DNA of 64,000 bases from Victivallis lenta (GTDB lineage Bacteria > Verrucomicrobiota > Lentisphaeria > Victivallales > Victivallaceae), in contig NZ_VUNS01000005.1 of assembly GCF_009695545.1 (NCBI RefSeq), forward strand, positions 154,697-218,696, read 5' to 3'. Shown here in pieces: positions 43,098 to 52,369 of this stretch; within the stretch, counting starts at the first letter, position 1, and the number at the start of each line of letters is the position of its first letter. The translations under genes were made by a program, and so were the position numbers. A model generated the notes under the pieces. The model ran no database searches. It saw only the letters and a list, made by a program, of their open reading frames with translations, and had not been told where the DNA came from.

Positions 43098-46000
43098 ATG
43101 TATCGTCTTTTCGTGATAATTTTTACGGCCGCGATGACGGGATTGATTTTCTGCCTTGCTGCTGAGGAGCTTGACACGATCGGTTTTGAGCAGGGATTTC
43201 AGGATATCTGGGTGGGGCGTCCGGAGGCCGTCCGGATTGACGCCTCCGACTCCTCCGAGGGGAAGCAGTGCGCGGTTTTCGATCCCGGCGGCAGGATTGC
43301 GGAGATCGCCCGCGGAATCAAGCTGCGGCGCAATGAAATTTATACGGTGAAATTTGATGCGCGTTCGACCTCGCCGGGCGGGGGGGCTCCCGAAATTCAG
43401 GTGCGGCTGCTGATGCGCTCCTTGAAAAAGCCGATCGACTGGTTCAAAGAGGCGGGCAAAGCATCGGCGGAGTTGAATGTCCCGACGGCGCTCCGAGGGG
43501 AGTGGCAGACGTTTTCCTGCTCCTTCGGGCCGCTGCCGGACACCTGGCGGGATGCGGAGGTCAGCTCCGTCAATCTCTATTTTCAGATCCTGCCGGGAAA
43601 GAAGCCGGGTAAAGTCCTGCTGGATAACATCCGCATTTCGACCCGTCCGGCGGTGGAGACGAAGCCGGAGATATCGTTTCTGCTGCCGGACCCCGTTCGA
43701 ATTTTCGACCGGATTCCGGATTTCAAAGTGAAGCGGAGCGGCCGGGCGGGAGTGCTGCGCGTGACCGCCCGCAACGCCGGCGGTGAAGAGACGCTGAAGC
43801 TTCAGGGCGTGCCCGGTGAAGGCAGCCTGGCAGTTACGCTTCCGGGGCCGGATTATTACGACATCGCCGCGGAGGTCGTCGACGGAACGAAAATCCTCGC
43901 CTCCGCCCGGACCTCCGTCGTGGTGACGACGCCGCTGCCGGACGATTACTATTCGACGCCGCATCCGGCTTTCGGAGTCTGGTGCCAGGTTGACGATCGC
44001 ATGCACCGGCTCGGCGGCGGCAAATGGACGCGCCACACGTTGTTCACCTATTTCCCGTCGGCCAACGGCGGCACCCCTCCCTCTCCGGAGAAGGTCGCGA
44101 CGCGTTCCCCGGTCAAGGTGATCACGAACGTCAATATTCCCCATCGTCCCCATTCCGCAGAGGAACTTGCGGAACAGCGCCGCAAGCTCGAACGCGAGAT
44201 GATCGCCCGGCGGGGACTGGTCGATATCTGGGAGACGCAGAACGAACCGATGCTCGGTGAAAATTTCCACGGCACCATGCAGCAGGCAGCCGATATCATG
44301 GCAATGCAGAGTTCCGTCGCCCGGCAGGTCGTTCCGGGCGTCCCTGTGGCCGGCATCTGTCTCAATCCGATGCAGAAGAACCATTTTCTGCAATATCTGA
44401 ACTATTATCGCAACTGCGGAATCGACAGACAGATCGACATGCTGGCGCTCCACCCCTATATCCCCGGCGCCCAGAGCCCCGACACCTCCGGTTACGTCGA
44501 AACGATCAACCGGCTCCGGAAGGAGGTGTCGAAGATCGCGGGGAGGGAGATTCCCGTTTTCATCAGCGAAATCGGCTATTCCACCAAACCCGGCGGCGAA
44601 GTGACCGAGCTTCAGCAGGCGGCCTATCTGGCCCGGGTTGCCATGCTGAACCGCCAGATTCCCGGCCTGGTCGGGTGTGTCTGGCACAACGGGGTCTGGA
44701 CAGAGGCTTACAGTCGAAGGGAGTATGATTTCGGCATCATGAAGGGAGTCAAGGGGTCTTCGATCCGCGAACCGAAACCGGCATTTGCGGCATGGGCGAC
44801 CGTCTCCCGCCAGACCTGGAACGCCGATTACCTCCGCGAGCTGGATTTCGGCCGGAACGTGCGTGTGCTGCTGTTTCGTCGCAACGGGAAGCCGCTGCTC
44901 GCGCTCTGGGGGCTGCAGGGGGAACCGGTTTCGGTCCGGCTTCCGCTGAACGTTCCGGAGGTTACCGTGGTTGAGTTGTGCGGACGAAGCCGGCGTGTTC
45001 GGCTTGCGGACGGCGTTCTGCCACTGTCCCTGGGGGAGGCGCCGGTTTATGTCTCCGGCGATTTTCCGGCGATTTTCGACGAGCGGAGCTTTGCCGTGGC
45101 GATGGAGCCGGAAGTCCCGGCGGCGCTCGCCGGCATGCCGTTTGAATTCCAGGTCAGGCTGCCCGGCCATTTCAGCTCCGCCGAACTCCGCATTCCCGCC
45201 GGGGAGTACGGTACGGCGCAGGTGACGGGGAGCGGCGCCGACCGCACCGTAAAGATCATTCCGGCCCCCGGCATCCGGCCCGGCTGTTATGATCTGGAAT
45301 TGCGGCTGGAAGAGAACGGCCGGCCCCGCAGCATCCTCATCCGGCAGCTCGAGATCCTGCGTCCGGTGGATTTCAGCCGCGTCGCGCCTGTTGCAGTCCC
45401 GCAGGGCCGCGCCATCCTCTGCACGGCCGAATTCCGGGATTCCACGGCCGGTGACGCGACCGTGGAAATTCTGGAAAACGGGAACAGGGTGGTCGGACTT
45501 GCCCGGCTTTCGGCCCCGGGGGAGAGCGTGATTCCGCTTTACCTCACCCGGATCGGGCGCAGAAACAGCTACTCCGCCCGCTTCACGCTCTCCGACGGTT
45601 CGAGCTATGTGCAGCCGCTCGGGGGAGGATTGACGCCGGTATCCATTCCTTATTTCCGCGATGCGCTTGATCGGGTGGAGGAGTGGCCGGAATGCGGACG
45701 CTTTGCGATCGGCGACGGCGTGGCGAGCAGTCACGGGTTGACCGGGGAGAACGACCGTCCCTCCGGTGTCATCCGTCTGGCGTGGGATGAGGACTTTCTC
45801 TATTATGCCGTCGATGTGAACGACAAGACCTGCCGTACCGTCGCCCTTCCCGCCGACATGTGGCAGGGAGACTCCCTCCAGTGCGGTATCGCCGCAGATC
45901 CGCAGTTTATGATCAGGCCGAACAATGACGGCCTTCAGGAGACCGCGTATAATGAGTTCGGAACGGACCTCCGCGACGGCGGATCGCGCAGTTGGACCTG

Positions 46001-46283
46001 GGCAAGCATGAACCGCAATGCAATGCCGTGTAACCGGCCGGTTCCCGGCATCCGGCTCGATCACCGCCGCGACCGGACCTGGACGTTTTACCGGGCCGCT
46101 GTGCCGTGGGAGACGCTGAATATCCGGCCGGGCGAGGGAGTGCCGCTGCGCTTGAGCATTCTCGTCAACGATTCGGATGGCGGCGTCCGTCACTGGATGG
46201 AGTGGTTCGGCGGCATTGCCGACGGCAAGGACCCCGGCCTCTACGGTTCCGCGGTTCTGACGAAACAGGACCGGCAGCCGTAA
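43098..46283 (+). CDS. Large secreted clan-A glycoside hydrolase with CBM9-like C-terminus, locus C
   Basis: The 1061-residue protein (ATG 43098 behind AAGGAGTCCCG) has a signal peptide (MYRLFVIIFTAAMTGLIFCLAA) and a CBM-like beta-sandwich (~25-190: IRRNEIYTVKFDARS-type strand; KVLLDNIRIS). A clan-A barrel (~290-600) contains IWETQNEPMLGENF (acid/base Glu in NEP), MLALHPYIPGAQSPD and VFISEIGYSTKPGG (nucleophile Glu). Beta-domains follow, then a C-terminal CBM9-like domain (~860-1061: RLAWDEDFLYYAVDVNDKT, MWQGDSLQCGIAADPQ). The build mirrors the locus B enzyme at 35046-38300 although similarity is low. The family is not certain. Confidence 0.88.
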   Translation: MYRLFVIIFTAAMTGLIFCLAAEELDTIGFEQGFQDIWVGRPEAVRIDASDSSEGKQCAVFDPGGRIAEIARGIKLRRNEIYTVKFDARSTSPGGGAPEIQVRLLMRSLKKPIDWFKEAGKASAELNVPTALRGEWQTFSCSFGPLPDTWRDAEVSSVNLYFQILPGKKPGKVLLDNIRISTRPAVETKPEISFLLPDPVRIFDRIPDFKVKRSGRAGVLRVTARNAGGEETLKLQGVPGEGSLAVTLPGPDYYDIAAEVVDGTKILASARTSVVVTTPLPDDYYSTPHPAFGVWCQVDDRMHRLGGGKWTRHTLFTYFPSANGGTPPSPEKVATRSPVKVITNVNIPHRPHSAEELAEQRRKLEREMIARRGLVDIWETQNEPMLGENFHGTMQQAADIMAMQSSVARQVVPGVPVAGICLNPMQKNHFLQYLNYYRNCGIDRQIDMLALHPYIPGAQSPDTSGYVETINRLRKEVSKIAGREIPVFISEIGYSTKPGGEVTELQQAAYLARVAMLNRQIPGLVGCVWHNGVWTEAYSRREYDFGIMKGVKGSSIREPKPAFAAWATVSRQTWNADYLRELDFGRNVRVLLFRRNGKPLLALWGLQGEPVSVRLPLNVPEVTVVELCGRSRRVRLADGVLPLSLGEAPVYVSGDFPAIFDERSFAVAMEPEVPAALAGMPFEFQVRLPGHFSSAELRIPAGEYGTAQVTGSGADRTVKIIPAPGIRPGCYDLELRLEENGRPRSILIRQLEILRPVDFSRVAPVAVPQGRAILCTAEFRDSTAGDATVEILENGNRVVGLARLSAPGESVIPLYLTRIGRRNSYSARFTLSDGSSYVQPLGGGLTPVSIPYFRDALDRVEEWPECGRFAIGDGVASSHGLTGENDRPSGVIRLAWDEDFLYYAVDVNDKTCRTVALPADMWQGDSLQCGIAADPQFMIRPNNDGLQETAYNEFGTDLRDGGSRSWTWASMNRNAMPCNRPVPGIRLDHRRDRTWTFYRAAVPWETLNIRPGEGVPLRLSILVNDSDGGVRHWMEWFGGIADGKDPGLYGSAVLTKQDRQP

Positions 46284-46446
46284 AACCGCCGGAGCCGGGG
46301 ACTTTTGCGCCCCGGCGGACAGGCGCCGGGAATGCGCGGGAGATTTGTCCCGAAAAAATTCCCCGGACCGGTGGAAAAAAAGCTTTCACCGATGTAGAGT
46401 ATAAACGCCGTCTTGTCTTTTTAATTTTTCTGCGGAGTTTCCCGGA

Positions 46447-46815
46447 GTGAAAAAACGTTTGCTGATTCTGCTTCTGGTCGTCGCCGGAACCGGATTTGTC
46501 GCCGTCCCGAAAGCGAAAGCGATGGACCCCGTGACCATCGCGGTCCTCGCCCCCGCCGCCATGCGGATGGCCGAGGCGACCCATCCATATATCATGCAGG
46601 GAATTGCGTGCGGCGCGCGCGGCATGGCCAAGGCCGGAATCGCCGGGTTCCGCATGCTTTATCTGCCGTGGGGCGTCGTCCAGTGCACACTCGGATTGCC
46701 GCTCGGCGGTCTCAGCCCCGGGATCGGCAACATCGTCGAGGGCGGCACCGCGCCGTTCGAGATGGCCTTCCGCATCATCATGCTGCCGGTAAACCTCTGC
46801 GGCGTCGATATATAG
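46447..46815 (+). CDS. Small exported hydrophobic protein of unknown function
   Basis: The 122-residue protein opens MKKRLLILLLVVAGTGFVAVPKAKA, a signal peptide with AKA cleavage site. The mature part is Gly/Ala/Met-rich with two or three moderately hydrophobic helices (VTIAVLAPAAMRMAEATH, PFEMAFRIIMLPVNL) and one Cys pair region (GIACGARG, VQCTLG). I recognise no family. The ATG is preceded by the weak site CCCGGAGTG, and a TATAAA box lies at 46399. A strong terminator follows at 46833-46866, so it is transcribed alone, between locus C and valS. Confidence 0.7.
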   Translation: MKKRLLILLLVVAGTGFVAVPKAKAMDPVTIAVLAPAAMRMAEATHPYIMQGIACGARGMAKAGIAGFRMLYLPWGVVQCTLGLPLGGLSPGIGNIVEGGTAPFEMAFRIIMLPVNLCGVDI

Positions 46816-46832
46816 CCGCCGTGCAGCCGCCC

Positions 46833-46866
46833 GCCCGCCGTGAAATCCTCCGGCGGGCCTTTTTTT
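46833..46866 (+). terminator. Intrinsic terminator after the small exported protein gene
   Basis: GCCCGCCG pairs with CGGCGGGC around a 10-nt loop and is followed by CCTTTTTTTT-type U-run. It lies 18 nt after the stop codon. Confidence 0.9.
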
Positions 46867-46944
46867 CCGGTCCCGGGCGGGCGGGGGCGGAAAACCGCGA
46901 AAATCGCGTGATTGCCCGGTTTGACGCGGGAAATTTCACCGGAA

Positions 46945-46956
46945 CCGTGCTATATT
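46945..46956 (+). promoter_or_regulatory. Extended -10 promoter of valS
   Basis: CCGTGCTATATTAA holds an extended -10 (TGC-TATATT); the same CCGTGCTATxTTAA core occurs before rplM. No -35 of good quality is at the right distance, as expected for extended -10 promoters. Confidence 0.55.
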
Positions 46957-47008
46957 AAACCGAATATGTATCGATCATCAACCCGAGACATGGAGTGAAA
47001 GAAGCAAT

Positions 47009-49669
47009 ATGAGCACCCGCGAACCCTTGCCGCGCGCCTACGAACCGGCCGCGGTGGAAGCCAGATGGTATCCGCACTGGGAAGAGGCCGGTTATTTTCA
47101 CGGCAGGCCGGACCCGGCGAAGAAACCCTATTCGATCGTGATTCCGCCGCCGAACGTCACCGGCATCCTGACGCTCGGCCATGTGCTCAACAACACGCTG
47201 CAGGATATCCTGATCCGCTATCACCGCATGAAGGGCGAGGAGGTCTGCTGGTTCCCCGGCACCGACCACGCCGGGATCGCGACCGAGGCGCGGGTCGAGA
47301 AATACCTGCGCGAGAAGGAGAACACCGGCCGCGACAAGCTCGGGCGAGAGGAGTTCATCAATCGCGTCTGGAAGTGGAAGGACGAGTTCGGCGGAAAGAT
47401 CATCCGCCAGCTCCGCACGCTCGGCTGTTCCTGCGACTGGGAGCGCGAGCGCTTCACGATGGACGAGGGACTTTCGGCCGCCGTCCGCAAGGTGTTCGTC
47501 GAGCTCTACAACAAGGGTTACATCTACCGCGGCCAGCGCATGATCAACTGGTGTCCGGTCGCCAAGAGCGCGCTTTCGGATGAAGAGGTGATTTATAAGG
47601 ACGTCGCGGGCAAGTTCTACTATTTCCGCTATCCGATTTCGGACGGCTCCGGTTATCTCGTCGTCGCCACGACCCGGCCGGAGACGATGTTCGGTGATAC
47701 CGCCGTCGCCGTGAATCCGGCCGATGAGCGCTATAAGCACCTGATCGGCAAGACCGTGAAACTGCCGCTGACCGATCGTGAAATTCCGATCATCGGCGAC
47801 GTGCACGCCGACCCGGCCAAAGGAACCGGCTGCGTGAAGATCACCCCCGCACACGACCCGAACGACTTCGAAGTCGGCAAGCGTCACAACCTCGAGGTCA
47901 TCAATGTCATGAATCCGGACGCCACGCTGAATGCCCGCGCCGGCGCGAAGTTCGAGGGACTCGACCGTTTCGCGGCGCGCGAACTCGCCGTCAGGATGAT
48001 GGAGGAGCAGGGGCTCGTCGAAAAGGTCGAGGATATCCGCCATGCCGTCGGCTACTCCGAGCGCGGCGACGTTCCGATCGAGACGCTGGTCAGCTACCAG
48101 TGGTTCTGCAATATGAAGGAGCTTGCGAAGCCCGCGATCGAAGCGGTTCAGTCCGGCAGGATCAAGTTCCATCCGGAACGCTGGAGCAAGACCTATTTCC
48201 ACTGGATGGAGAATATTCAGGACTGGTGCATTTCGCGCCAGATCTGGTGGGGACACCGGATTCCGGCCTGGTACAACGACGCGACCGGCGAGGTCTACGT
48301 CGGCGAAGAAGCTCCGGCCGCGCCCGGCGAATGGCGGCAGGAGGAGGATGTGCTCGACACCTGGTTCAGCAGCTGGCTCTGGCCGTTCTCGATCATGGGC
48401 TGGCCGGAGAAGACGGAGGAGCTGAAGTACTTCTATCCGACCGGCGACCTGGTGACCGGGCCGGACATCATCTTCTTCTGGGTTGCGCGCATGATCATGG
48501 CGGGCTGCGAATTCATGAAGGAGATCCCGTTCCGCAACGTCTATTTCACAAGCATCATCCGCGACGAGCAGGGGCGCAAGCTCTCGAAGTCGCTCGGCAA
48601 TTCGCCCGACCCGCTCGACGTGATCGCCGAGTACGGCGCCGACGCGCTGCGCTTCACGATCACCTACATCGCTCCGGTCGGCATGGACATCCGTTACAGC
48701 AATGAGAAGTGCGAGATCGGCAAGACCTTCGCGAACAAGCTCTGGAACGCCTGCCGTTTCCGGCAGATGCAGGGGGACACCTCCGCGCACTTCCGGGCGC
48801 TGCCGCCCGAAATCGCCGCGGAGCTTTCCGGCGACGAGCGCTGGATGCTTGCAAAGCTTGACGCGGCGATCGATTCGATCAACACGGCGATTGCGGAGTT
48901 CCGTTTCCACTCCGCCGCGCACGAGGTGTACGATCTGGTCTGGTCCTGCTTCTGCGACTGGTTCATCGAGGCGGAGAAGGTTCCGATGCGCGCCGGCGGC
49001 GGGGAGAAGGAGCGGGCGCTGGCCGTGCTCGATTATGCACTTTACCGCATCCTGCGGCTGCTGCACCCGTTCATGCCGTTCATCACCGAGGAGCTGGCCC
49101 ACCAGATGGGCTTCCTGTCGGATGGAGAAACGATCATGTTCGAGCCGTTCCCGGAGGACGACGGCTTCCGCAATGCCGATGCTTCCGAACTGGCCCGCAT
49201 CGACGGCAAGTTCGAGCTCGTGCGCGCCGGGCGTTTCCTGAAGGCGTCGTACAATCTGCCGGACGGGAAGAAGGTGAAGTTCTTCGTGAAGGCGGTCGAT
49301 GCGGAAGCCCTTGCGTTTCTCGAGGCGGAGAAGGCGTCGGCGCTGAGCCTGCTGAATGCCGAGGCGATCGAGTTCACGCTGGCCGATTACGATCCCGCCG
49401 CGCACGGCGCCGCGCCGTCGCAGGTGTGCAGCCTCGGAACCGTCTATCTGCCGCTGGCCGACCTGATCGATATCGCGGCGGAGAAGGCGAAGCTTGAGAA
49501 GCAGAAGAAGGAGCTCGCCGGCTGGATCGCCGGAACGAAGGCGCGCCTCGGCAACGAGAAATTCCTGGCGAAAGCGCCCGCGAACGTCGTCGCCGAAGCG
49601 AAGGCGCAGCTCGCGTCGATGGAGGAGAAACTCGCCCGCACGGACGAGCTGCTCGAGTCGCTGAAATAA
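47009..49669 (+). CDS. valS: Valyl-tRNA synthetase
   Basis: The 886-residue class I synthetase is complete. It joins valine to tRNA-Val in the cytoplasm. The HIGH-type motif is PPPNVTGILTLGHVLNN (near residue 50), the editing CP1 domain covers roughly 190-390 (ATTRPETMFGDTAVAVNP), KMSKS appears as GRKLSKSLGNSPDP (~530), an anticodon-binding domain follows and a C-terminal coiled coil (AEKAKLEKQKKELAGWIAGT) typical of ValS closes it. EVCWFPGTDHAGIATEARVE confirms Val over Ile/Leu. Confidence 0.98.
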   Translation: MSTREPLPRAYEPAAVEARWYPHWEEAGYFHGRPDPAKKPYSIVIPPPNVTGILTLGHVLNNTLQDILIRYHRMKGEEVCWFPGTDHAGIATEARVEKYLREKENTGRDKLGREEFINRVWKWKDEFGGKIIRQLRTLGCSCDWERERFTMDEGLSAAVRKVFVELYNKGYIYRGQRMINWCPVAKSALSDEEVIYKDVAGKFYYFRYPISDGSGYLVVATTRPETMFGDTAVAVNPADERYKHLIGKTVKLPLTDREIPIIGDVHADPAKGTGCVKITPAHDPNDFEVGKRHNLEVINVMNPDATLNARAGAKFEGLDRFAARELAVRMMEEQGLVEKVEDIRHAVGYSERGDVPIETLVSYQWFCNMKELAKPAIEAVQSGRIKFHPERWSKTYFHWMENIQDWCISRQIWWGHRIPAWYNDATGEVYVGEEAPAAPGEWRQEEDVLDTWFSSWLWPFSIMGWPEKTEELKYFYPTGDLVTGPDIIFFWVARMIMAGCEFMKEIPFRNVYFTSIIRDEQGRKLSKSLGNSPDPLDVIAEYGADALRFTITYIAPVGMDIRYSNEKCEIGKTFANKLWNACRFRQMQGDTSAHFRALPPEIAAELSGDERWMLAKLDAAIDSINTAIAEFRFHSAAHEVYDLVWSCFCDWFIEAEKVPMRAGGGEKERALAVLDYALYRILRLLHPFMPFITEELAHQMGFLSDGETIMFEPFPEDDGFRNADASELARIDGKFELVRAGRFLKASYNLPDGKKVKFFVKAVDAEALAFLEAEKASALSLLNAEAIEFTLADYDPAAHGAAPSQVCSLGTVYLPLADLIDIAAEKAKLEKQKKELAGWIAGTKARLGNEKFLAKAPANVVAEAKAQLASMEEKLARTDELLESLK

Positions 49670-49744
49670 CGGCGGAACGGAAAACGGCGCCGGAGGCGGG
49701 AAAAATCGAAAAAAATCAGCCCGCCGGCTGGAAATCTCCGTTTT

Positions 49745-49756
49745 CCGTGCTATTTT
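49745..49756 (+). promoter_or_regulatory. Extended -10 promoter of the rplM-rpsI operon
   Basis: CCGTGCTATTTTAA repeats the valS promoter core (TGC-TATTTT extended -10). Transcription from about 49763 gives a ~150-nt leader. Confidence 0.55.
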
Positions 49757-49759
49757 AAT

Positions 49760-49890
49760 CAGGTCTGCAGGTCCGGTCCGGGTGAAAACCCGATCATCTG
49801 AAGCCCGGGACGGGGGCTGGGAGACACTACGGCAGGCGCCGTTGGAGGATGTGCGAAGTTCTCCGGCAGGCGCGGCAGCGTTGGAAAACC
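49760..49890 (+). ncRNA. Structured leader RNA upstream of rplM (candidate autoregulatory element)
   Basis: The leader can fold into an outer helix CAGGT/ATCTG (49760-49764 with 49796-49800) enclosing CGGGT-GAAA-ACCCG (49779-49792). Then come AGCCC/GGGCT (49802-49818) and ACGGC-AGGC-GCCGT (49829-49842). Ribosomal-protein operons often carry leaders bound by their own protein, and L13 leaders are known in other phyla. I do not recognise this one. Folding was by eye. Confidence 0.5.
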
Positions 49891-49915
49891 GAAATAAATT
49901 GGACGAATCGTAGTT

Positions 49916-50347
49916 ATGAAAACTTATCTGGCAAAAACCGGCGAAATCGAGCGGGAATACATTCTGTTCGACGCGTCGGAGGCTCCGGTCGGCCGTCTCG
50001 CCGTCCGCATCGCGAATGCGCTGCGCGGCAAGGACAAACCGACGTATACCCCTCACATCGATACGGGTGCGTTTGTGATCGTCATCAACGCCGGGAAGTC
50101 GGTCTTCACCGGCCGCAAGGGCGAAGAGAAGGTTTACGTGGATTATACCGGCTACCGCAGCGGCTACAAGGAACGTACCGCGAAGGAGCTGCGCGGGCAC
50201 AATCCCGAGCGTTTCATCAAGGACGCGGTCTGGGGAATGATGCCGCACGGTCGTCTGGGGCGCGCCCAGTTCAGCAAGCTGAAGGTCTACGCCGGTGCGG
50301 AGCATCCGCACACCGCGCAGCAGCCGAAGAAAATCACCGTGAAGTAA
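49916..50347 (+). CDS. rplM: 50S ribosomal protein L13
   Basis: The 143-residue protein is L13 throughout: MKTYLAKTGEIEREYILFDASEAPVGRLAVRIANALRGKDKPTYTPHIDTGAFVIVINA is the canonical opening, with later RSGYKERTAKEL and VWGMMPHGRLGRAQFSKLKVYAG. L13 binds 23S rRNA early in large-subunit assembly. The ribosome site is weak (GGACGAATCGTAGTT). rpsI follows after 12 nt, the usual pairing. Confidence 0.98.
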   Translation: MKTYLAKTGEIEREYILFDASEAPVGRLAVRIANALRGKDKPTYTPHIDTGAFVIVINAGKSVFTGRKGEEKVYVDYTGYRSGYKERTAKELRGHNPERFIKDAVWGMMPHGRLGRAQFSKLKVYAGAEHPHTAQQPKKITVK

Positions 50348-50359
50348 TGGAGCAGCGCT

Positions 50360-50758
50360 ATGGCTATTAAGAGTGAAGAAATTCTGGCTACCGGTCGTCG
50401 CAAATGCGCGGTCGCGCGCGTTCGGCTCCAGCCGGGCACCGGTAAGATCGAAATCAACGGCAAGGCGATGGCGGAGTATTTCCCGAGCGAAGCGCTTTGC
50501 GGCTATGTCAATCAGGTCCTGAAGGTCACCGAGACTGAGGGCAAGGTCGATATCCGCGCCAATCTCGACGGCGGCGGCATGACCGGCCAGGCCGGCGCCC
50601 TGCGTCATGGTGTTGCACGCGCGCTCGTCAAGATGAACGAGGATGTCAAGGCGGTGCTGAAAGCCGCCGGCATGCTGACCCGCGACGCCCGCGTCAAGGA
50701 ACGCAAGAAGCCCGGTCAGCCGGGTGCCCGTCGCCGGTTCCAGTTCTCGAAGCGCTAA
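50360..50758 (+). CDS. rpsI: 30S ribosomal protein S9
   Basis: The 132-residue protein is S9: [26 protein letters not shown] at the start, [20 protein letters not shown] in the middle and the basic tail [17 protein letters not shown] that reaches the P-site tRNA. GGAG lies 7 nt upstream of the ATG. It ends the rplM-rpsI operon. Confidence 0.98.
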   Translation: MAIKSEEILATGRRKCAVARVRLQPGTGKIEINGKAMAEYFPSEALCGYVNQVLKVTETEGKVDIRANLDGGGMTGQAGALRHGVARALVKMNEDVKAVLKAAGMLTRDARVKERKKPGQPGARRRFQFSKR

Positions 50759-50770
50759 ACGTTTCCCGAA

Positions 50771-50823
50771 CGAATCGAAGCGATTCGAAAAGCCGTACAG
50801 CCGCGCAGGTTGTACGGTTTTTT
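50771..50823 (+). terminator. Terminator after rpsI (two hairpins)
   Basis: A first 7-bp stem (CGAATCG/CGATTCG, 50771-50787) is followed by CCGTACA/TGTACGG (50793-50817) and a U-run (TTTTTT). The second is a standard intrinsic terminator. Confidence 0.9.
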
Positions 50824-50824
50824 C

Positions 50825-51292
50825 GTTATATCCCTTCAGGTCAATCGTTCTCAGGAACGGTCCCAGGTGGCGGCAGGGGGCAAGTTTGTGTTTTGGGGGA
50901 CGGTGCGAGAGAACGTTCTCCTGAAAAACAGGAAGCATGAGGTTCAGCGAAAGGGCCGTTGACGTGCGAGGAGGCCGGTCAGGCGGTGAAGCCGGTCAGG
51001 AGGCCGCTTTGCGGCAGGGGGGCCTGCGCCGCCAGCGCGGGGGCTTCCGGCCGGGGACCGGTATTGGTGCAGCAGCTTCCGGCAGATTGCGCTCTCATCT
51101 TCGCGGACAGGCGGCGCGGTGGATACGGTCGACCGGATGTTCTGCCTCTTTCCGCTGTTCCTGACTTCGCAGATGCCGCGATTCGCGCAATAATCTGGAA
51201 CGAAAACGCGGAAGAATGTGGAGTTCCTCCGGACGATCATTGTTTTCCGCTTTGCCGGATATACCTCAGCGGCAGTCAGGTTGTCATATGAA
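50825..51292. other. Intergenic region with no supported gene
   Basis: About 470 nt between the rpsI terminator and the GH43 gene. Open frames on both strands lack ribosome sites and known motifs. The first part is GC-rich with several small inverted repeats; the last part near 51280 is AT-richer. It might hold a remnant or a small RNA, but I see no proof. Confidence 0.4.
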
Positions 51293-52369
51293 TCAAACTA
51301 AATTCCGGCATAGACACTGATAGGCGGGTTCTCGTAAAATCGGGCGTTCCGCCTTCCATTCCACGGGCAGCCAGAGGTAGCGGCCGTCGATTGCGTTTTC
51401 CGGATTCCAGCGATCGGCCATGAAGATGATTTCGTCCGGCGCCAGCTGCAGAGCAAAGGTACCTTGAGCCCCATAGGTGATGTCGCCTCCGGCGTCAACC
51501 GCCGGATTGCCCAGCTCAGTCCACGGCCCGGCCAGCCGATCGGCAACGGCGCTGCGGGCGGCATTGGGAGCCCAGCCGGTACAGCCGGAACCGATGAAAT
51601 AATACTTTCCATTCCGCTTGAACAACACGGGAGCCTCCATCCAGCGCCATGGAAACAGCCGCCAGTAGCGTCCGGTAAAGCCGGTGTAAGTACGATCCAG
51701 TTCGGCAAGATGGAGCGTGCTGTTTTTTTCCGAGGCATAAACCACATAAGCAGTCCGGTCGTCATCGACGAAGAGCGTCATATCGCGACTCTGCTGGCCT
51801 GTTTCGAGATCCATTCCCAGCACACTGAGCTGCGGCGTCAGCGGATTGGCATCATAAGGAAGCGTCGGCATCTCCCGGCGTGCCGCTTCAATCCGGGCCG
51901 ATTCTTTCAATTCCGGTGGCGTATTCTGAGCCCAGACACCCGGATTCGGGCGCCCGTGCCAAAGCAGCCGGAAAGGTCCTTCCGGCCGGTCGGCAACGGC
52001 GACGGCCTGCCGGGCATCCGAGTAGGTGCAGTCCCGTTCCAGATGGAACCACATCACGAATTTTCCCGCCGGACTGCGCACCACCTTGGGTCGTTCAATC
52101 ACGCACCCCGGCAGCAGCGATCCGCCATCGCGGATATCGAATGCGATTCCCGCGTCGCACCAGTGCACCAGATCGTCCGAGCGATAGACATGTACACCGA
52201 CCCAGGCCAGATTTCCACGTGTGCCGGCCACTTTGTGTTCGCCGTACCAGTAGAACAGGTTTCCTTCCTTTAATATCCCGCCGCCGTGGGCGTTGATGGG
52301 AACTCCATCGGTATCGAGCCAGATTTCGCCCGACATTCCCGGACATGCAAGCAATTCAGTCACATTCAC
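51293..52369 (-). CDS. GH43-like five-bladed propeller glycosidase
   Basis: The 358-residue protein matches GH43-type enzymes: GEIWLDTDGVPINAHGGGILKEGNLFYWYGEHK at the first blade, DDLVHWCDAGIAFD, KFVMWFHLERDCTYSDARQAVAVADRPEGPF, RDMTLFVDDDRTAYVVYASE and APVLFKRNGKYYFIGSGCTGW. GH43 members cleave arabinosides, xylosides or galactosides. GTG 52369 (or the GTG two codons on) is the start and overlaps the transporter by 14 nt. There is no signal peptide, so it acts on imported oligosaccharide. It is last in locus D. Confidence 0.9.
   Translation of the reverse strand: MNVTELLACPGMSGEIWLDTDGVPINAHGGGILKEGNLFYWYGEHKVAGTRGNLAWVGVHVYRSDDLVHWCDAGIAFDIRDGGSLLPGCVIERPKVVRSPAGKFVMWFHLERDCTYSDARQAVAVADRPEGPFRLLWHGRPNPGVWAQNTPPELKESARIEAARREMPTLPYDANPLTPQLSVLGMDLETGQQSRDMTLFVDDDRTAYVVYASEKNSTLHLAELDRTYTGFTGRYWRLFPWRWMEAPVLFKRNGKYYFIGSGCTGWAPNAARSAVADRLAGPWTELGNPAVDAGGDITYGAQGTFALQLAPDEIIFMADRWNPENAIDGRYLWLPVEWKAERPILREPAYQCLCRNLV

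Noticed and set aside
43053..46193. A 1046-codon open frame antisense to the locus C glycosidase
   Set aside because: The sense strand has signal peptide, NEP motif and CBM9-like end; the antisense protein is Arg/His/Pro-rich with no motif.
46283..46325. Hairpin GCCGGGG/CCCCGGC after the locus C glycosidase as an intrinsic terminator
   Set aside because: The stem is good but it is not followed by a U-run; evidence too weak to list as a terminator.
49760..49890. Leader of rplM as a cobalamin riboswitch (GGTGAAAACCC-like piece)
   Set aside because: Only one short piece resembles the B12 core; the conserved order of later elements is missing and the downstream gene is ribosomal.
46955..50938. 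A 1327-codon open frame antisense to valS, rplM and rpsI
   Set aside because: It is a by-product of GC-rich codon use in three certain genes on the other strand; no ribosome site and no domain.
50959..51291. A 110-codon plus-strand frame in the gap before GH43
   Set aside because: No ribosome site, no signal or fold pattern, and another frame on the opposite strand is just as open.
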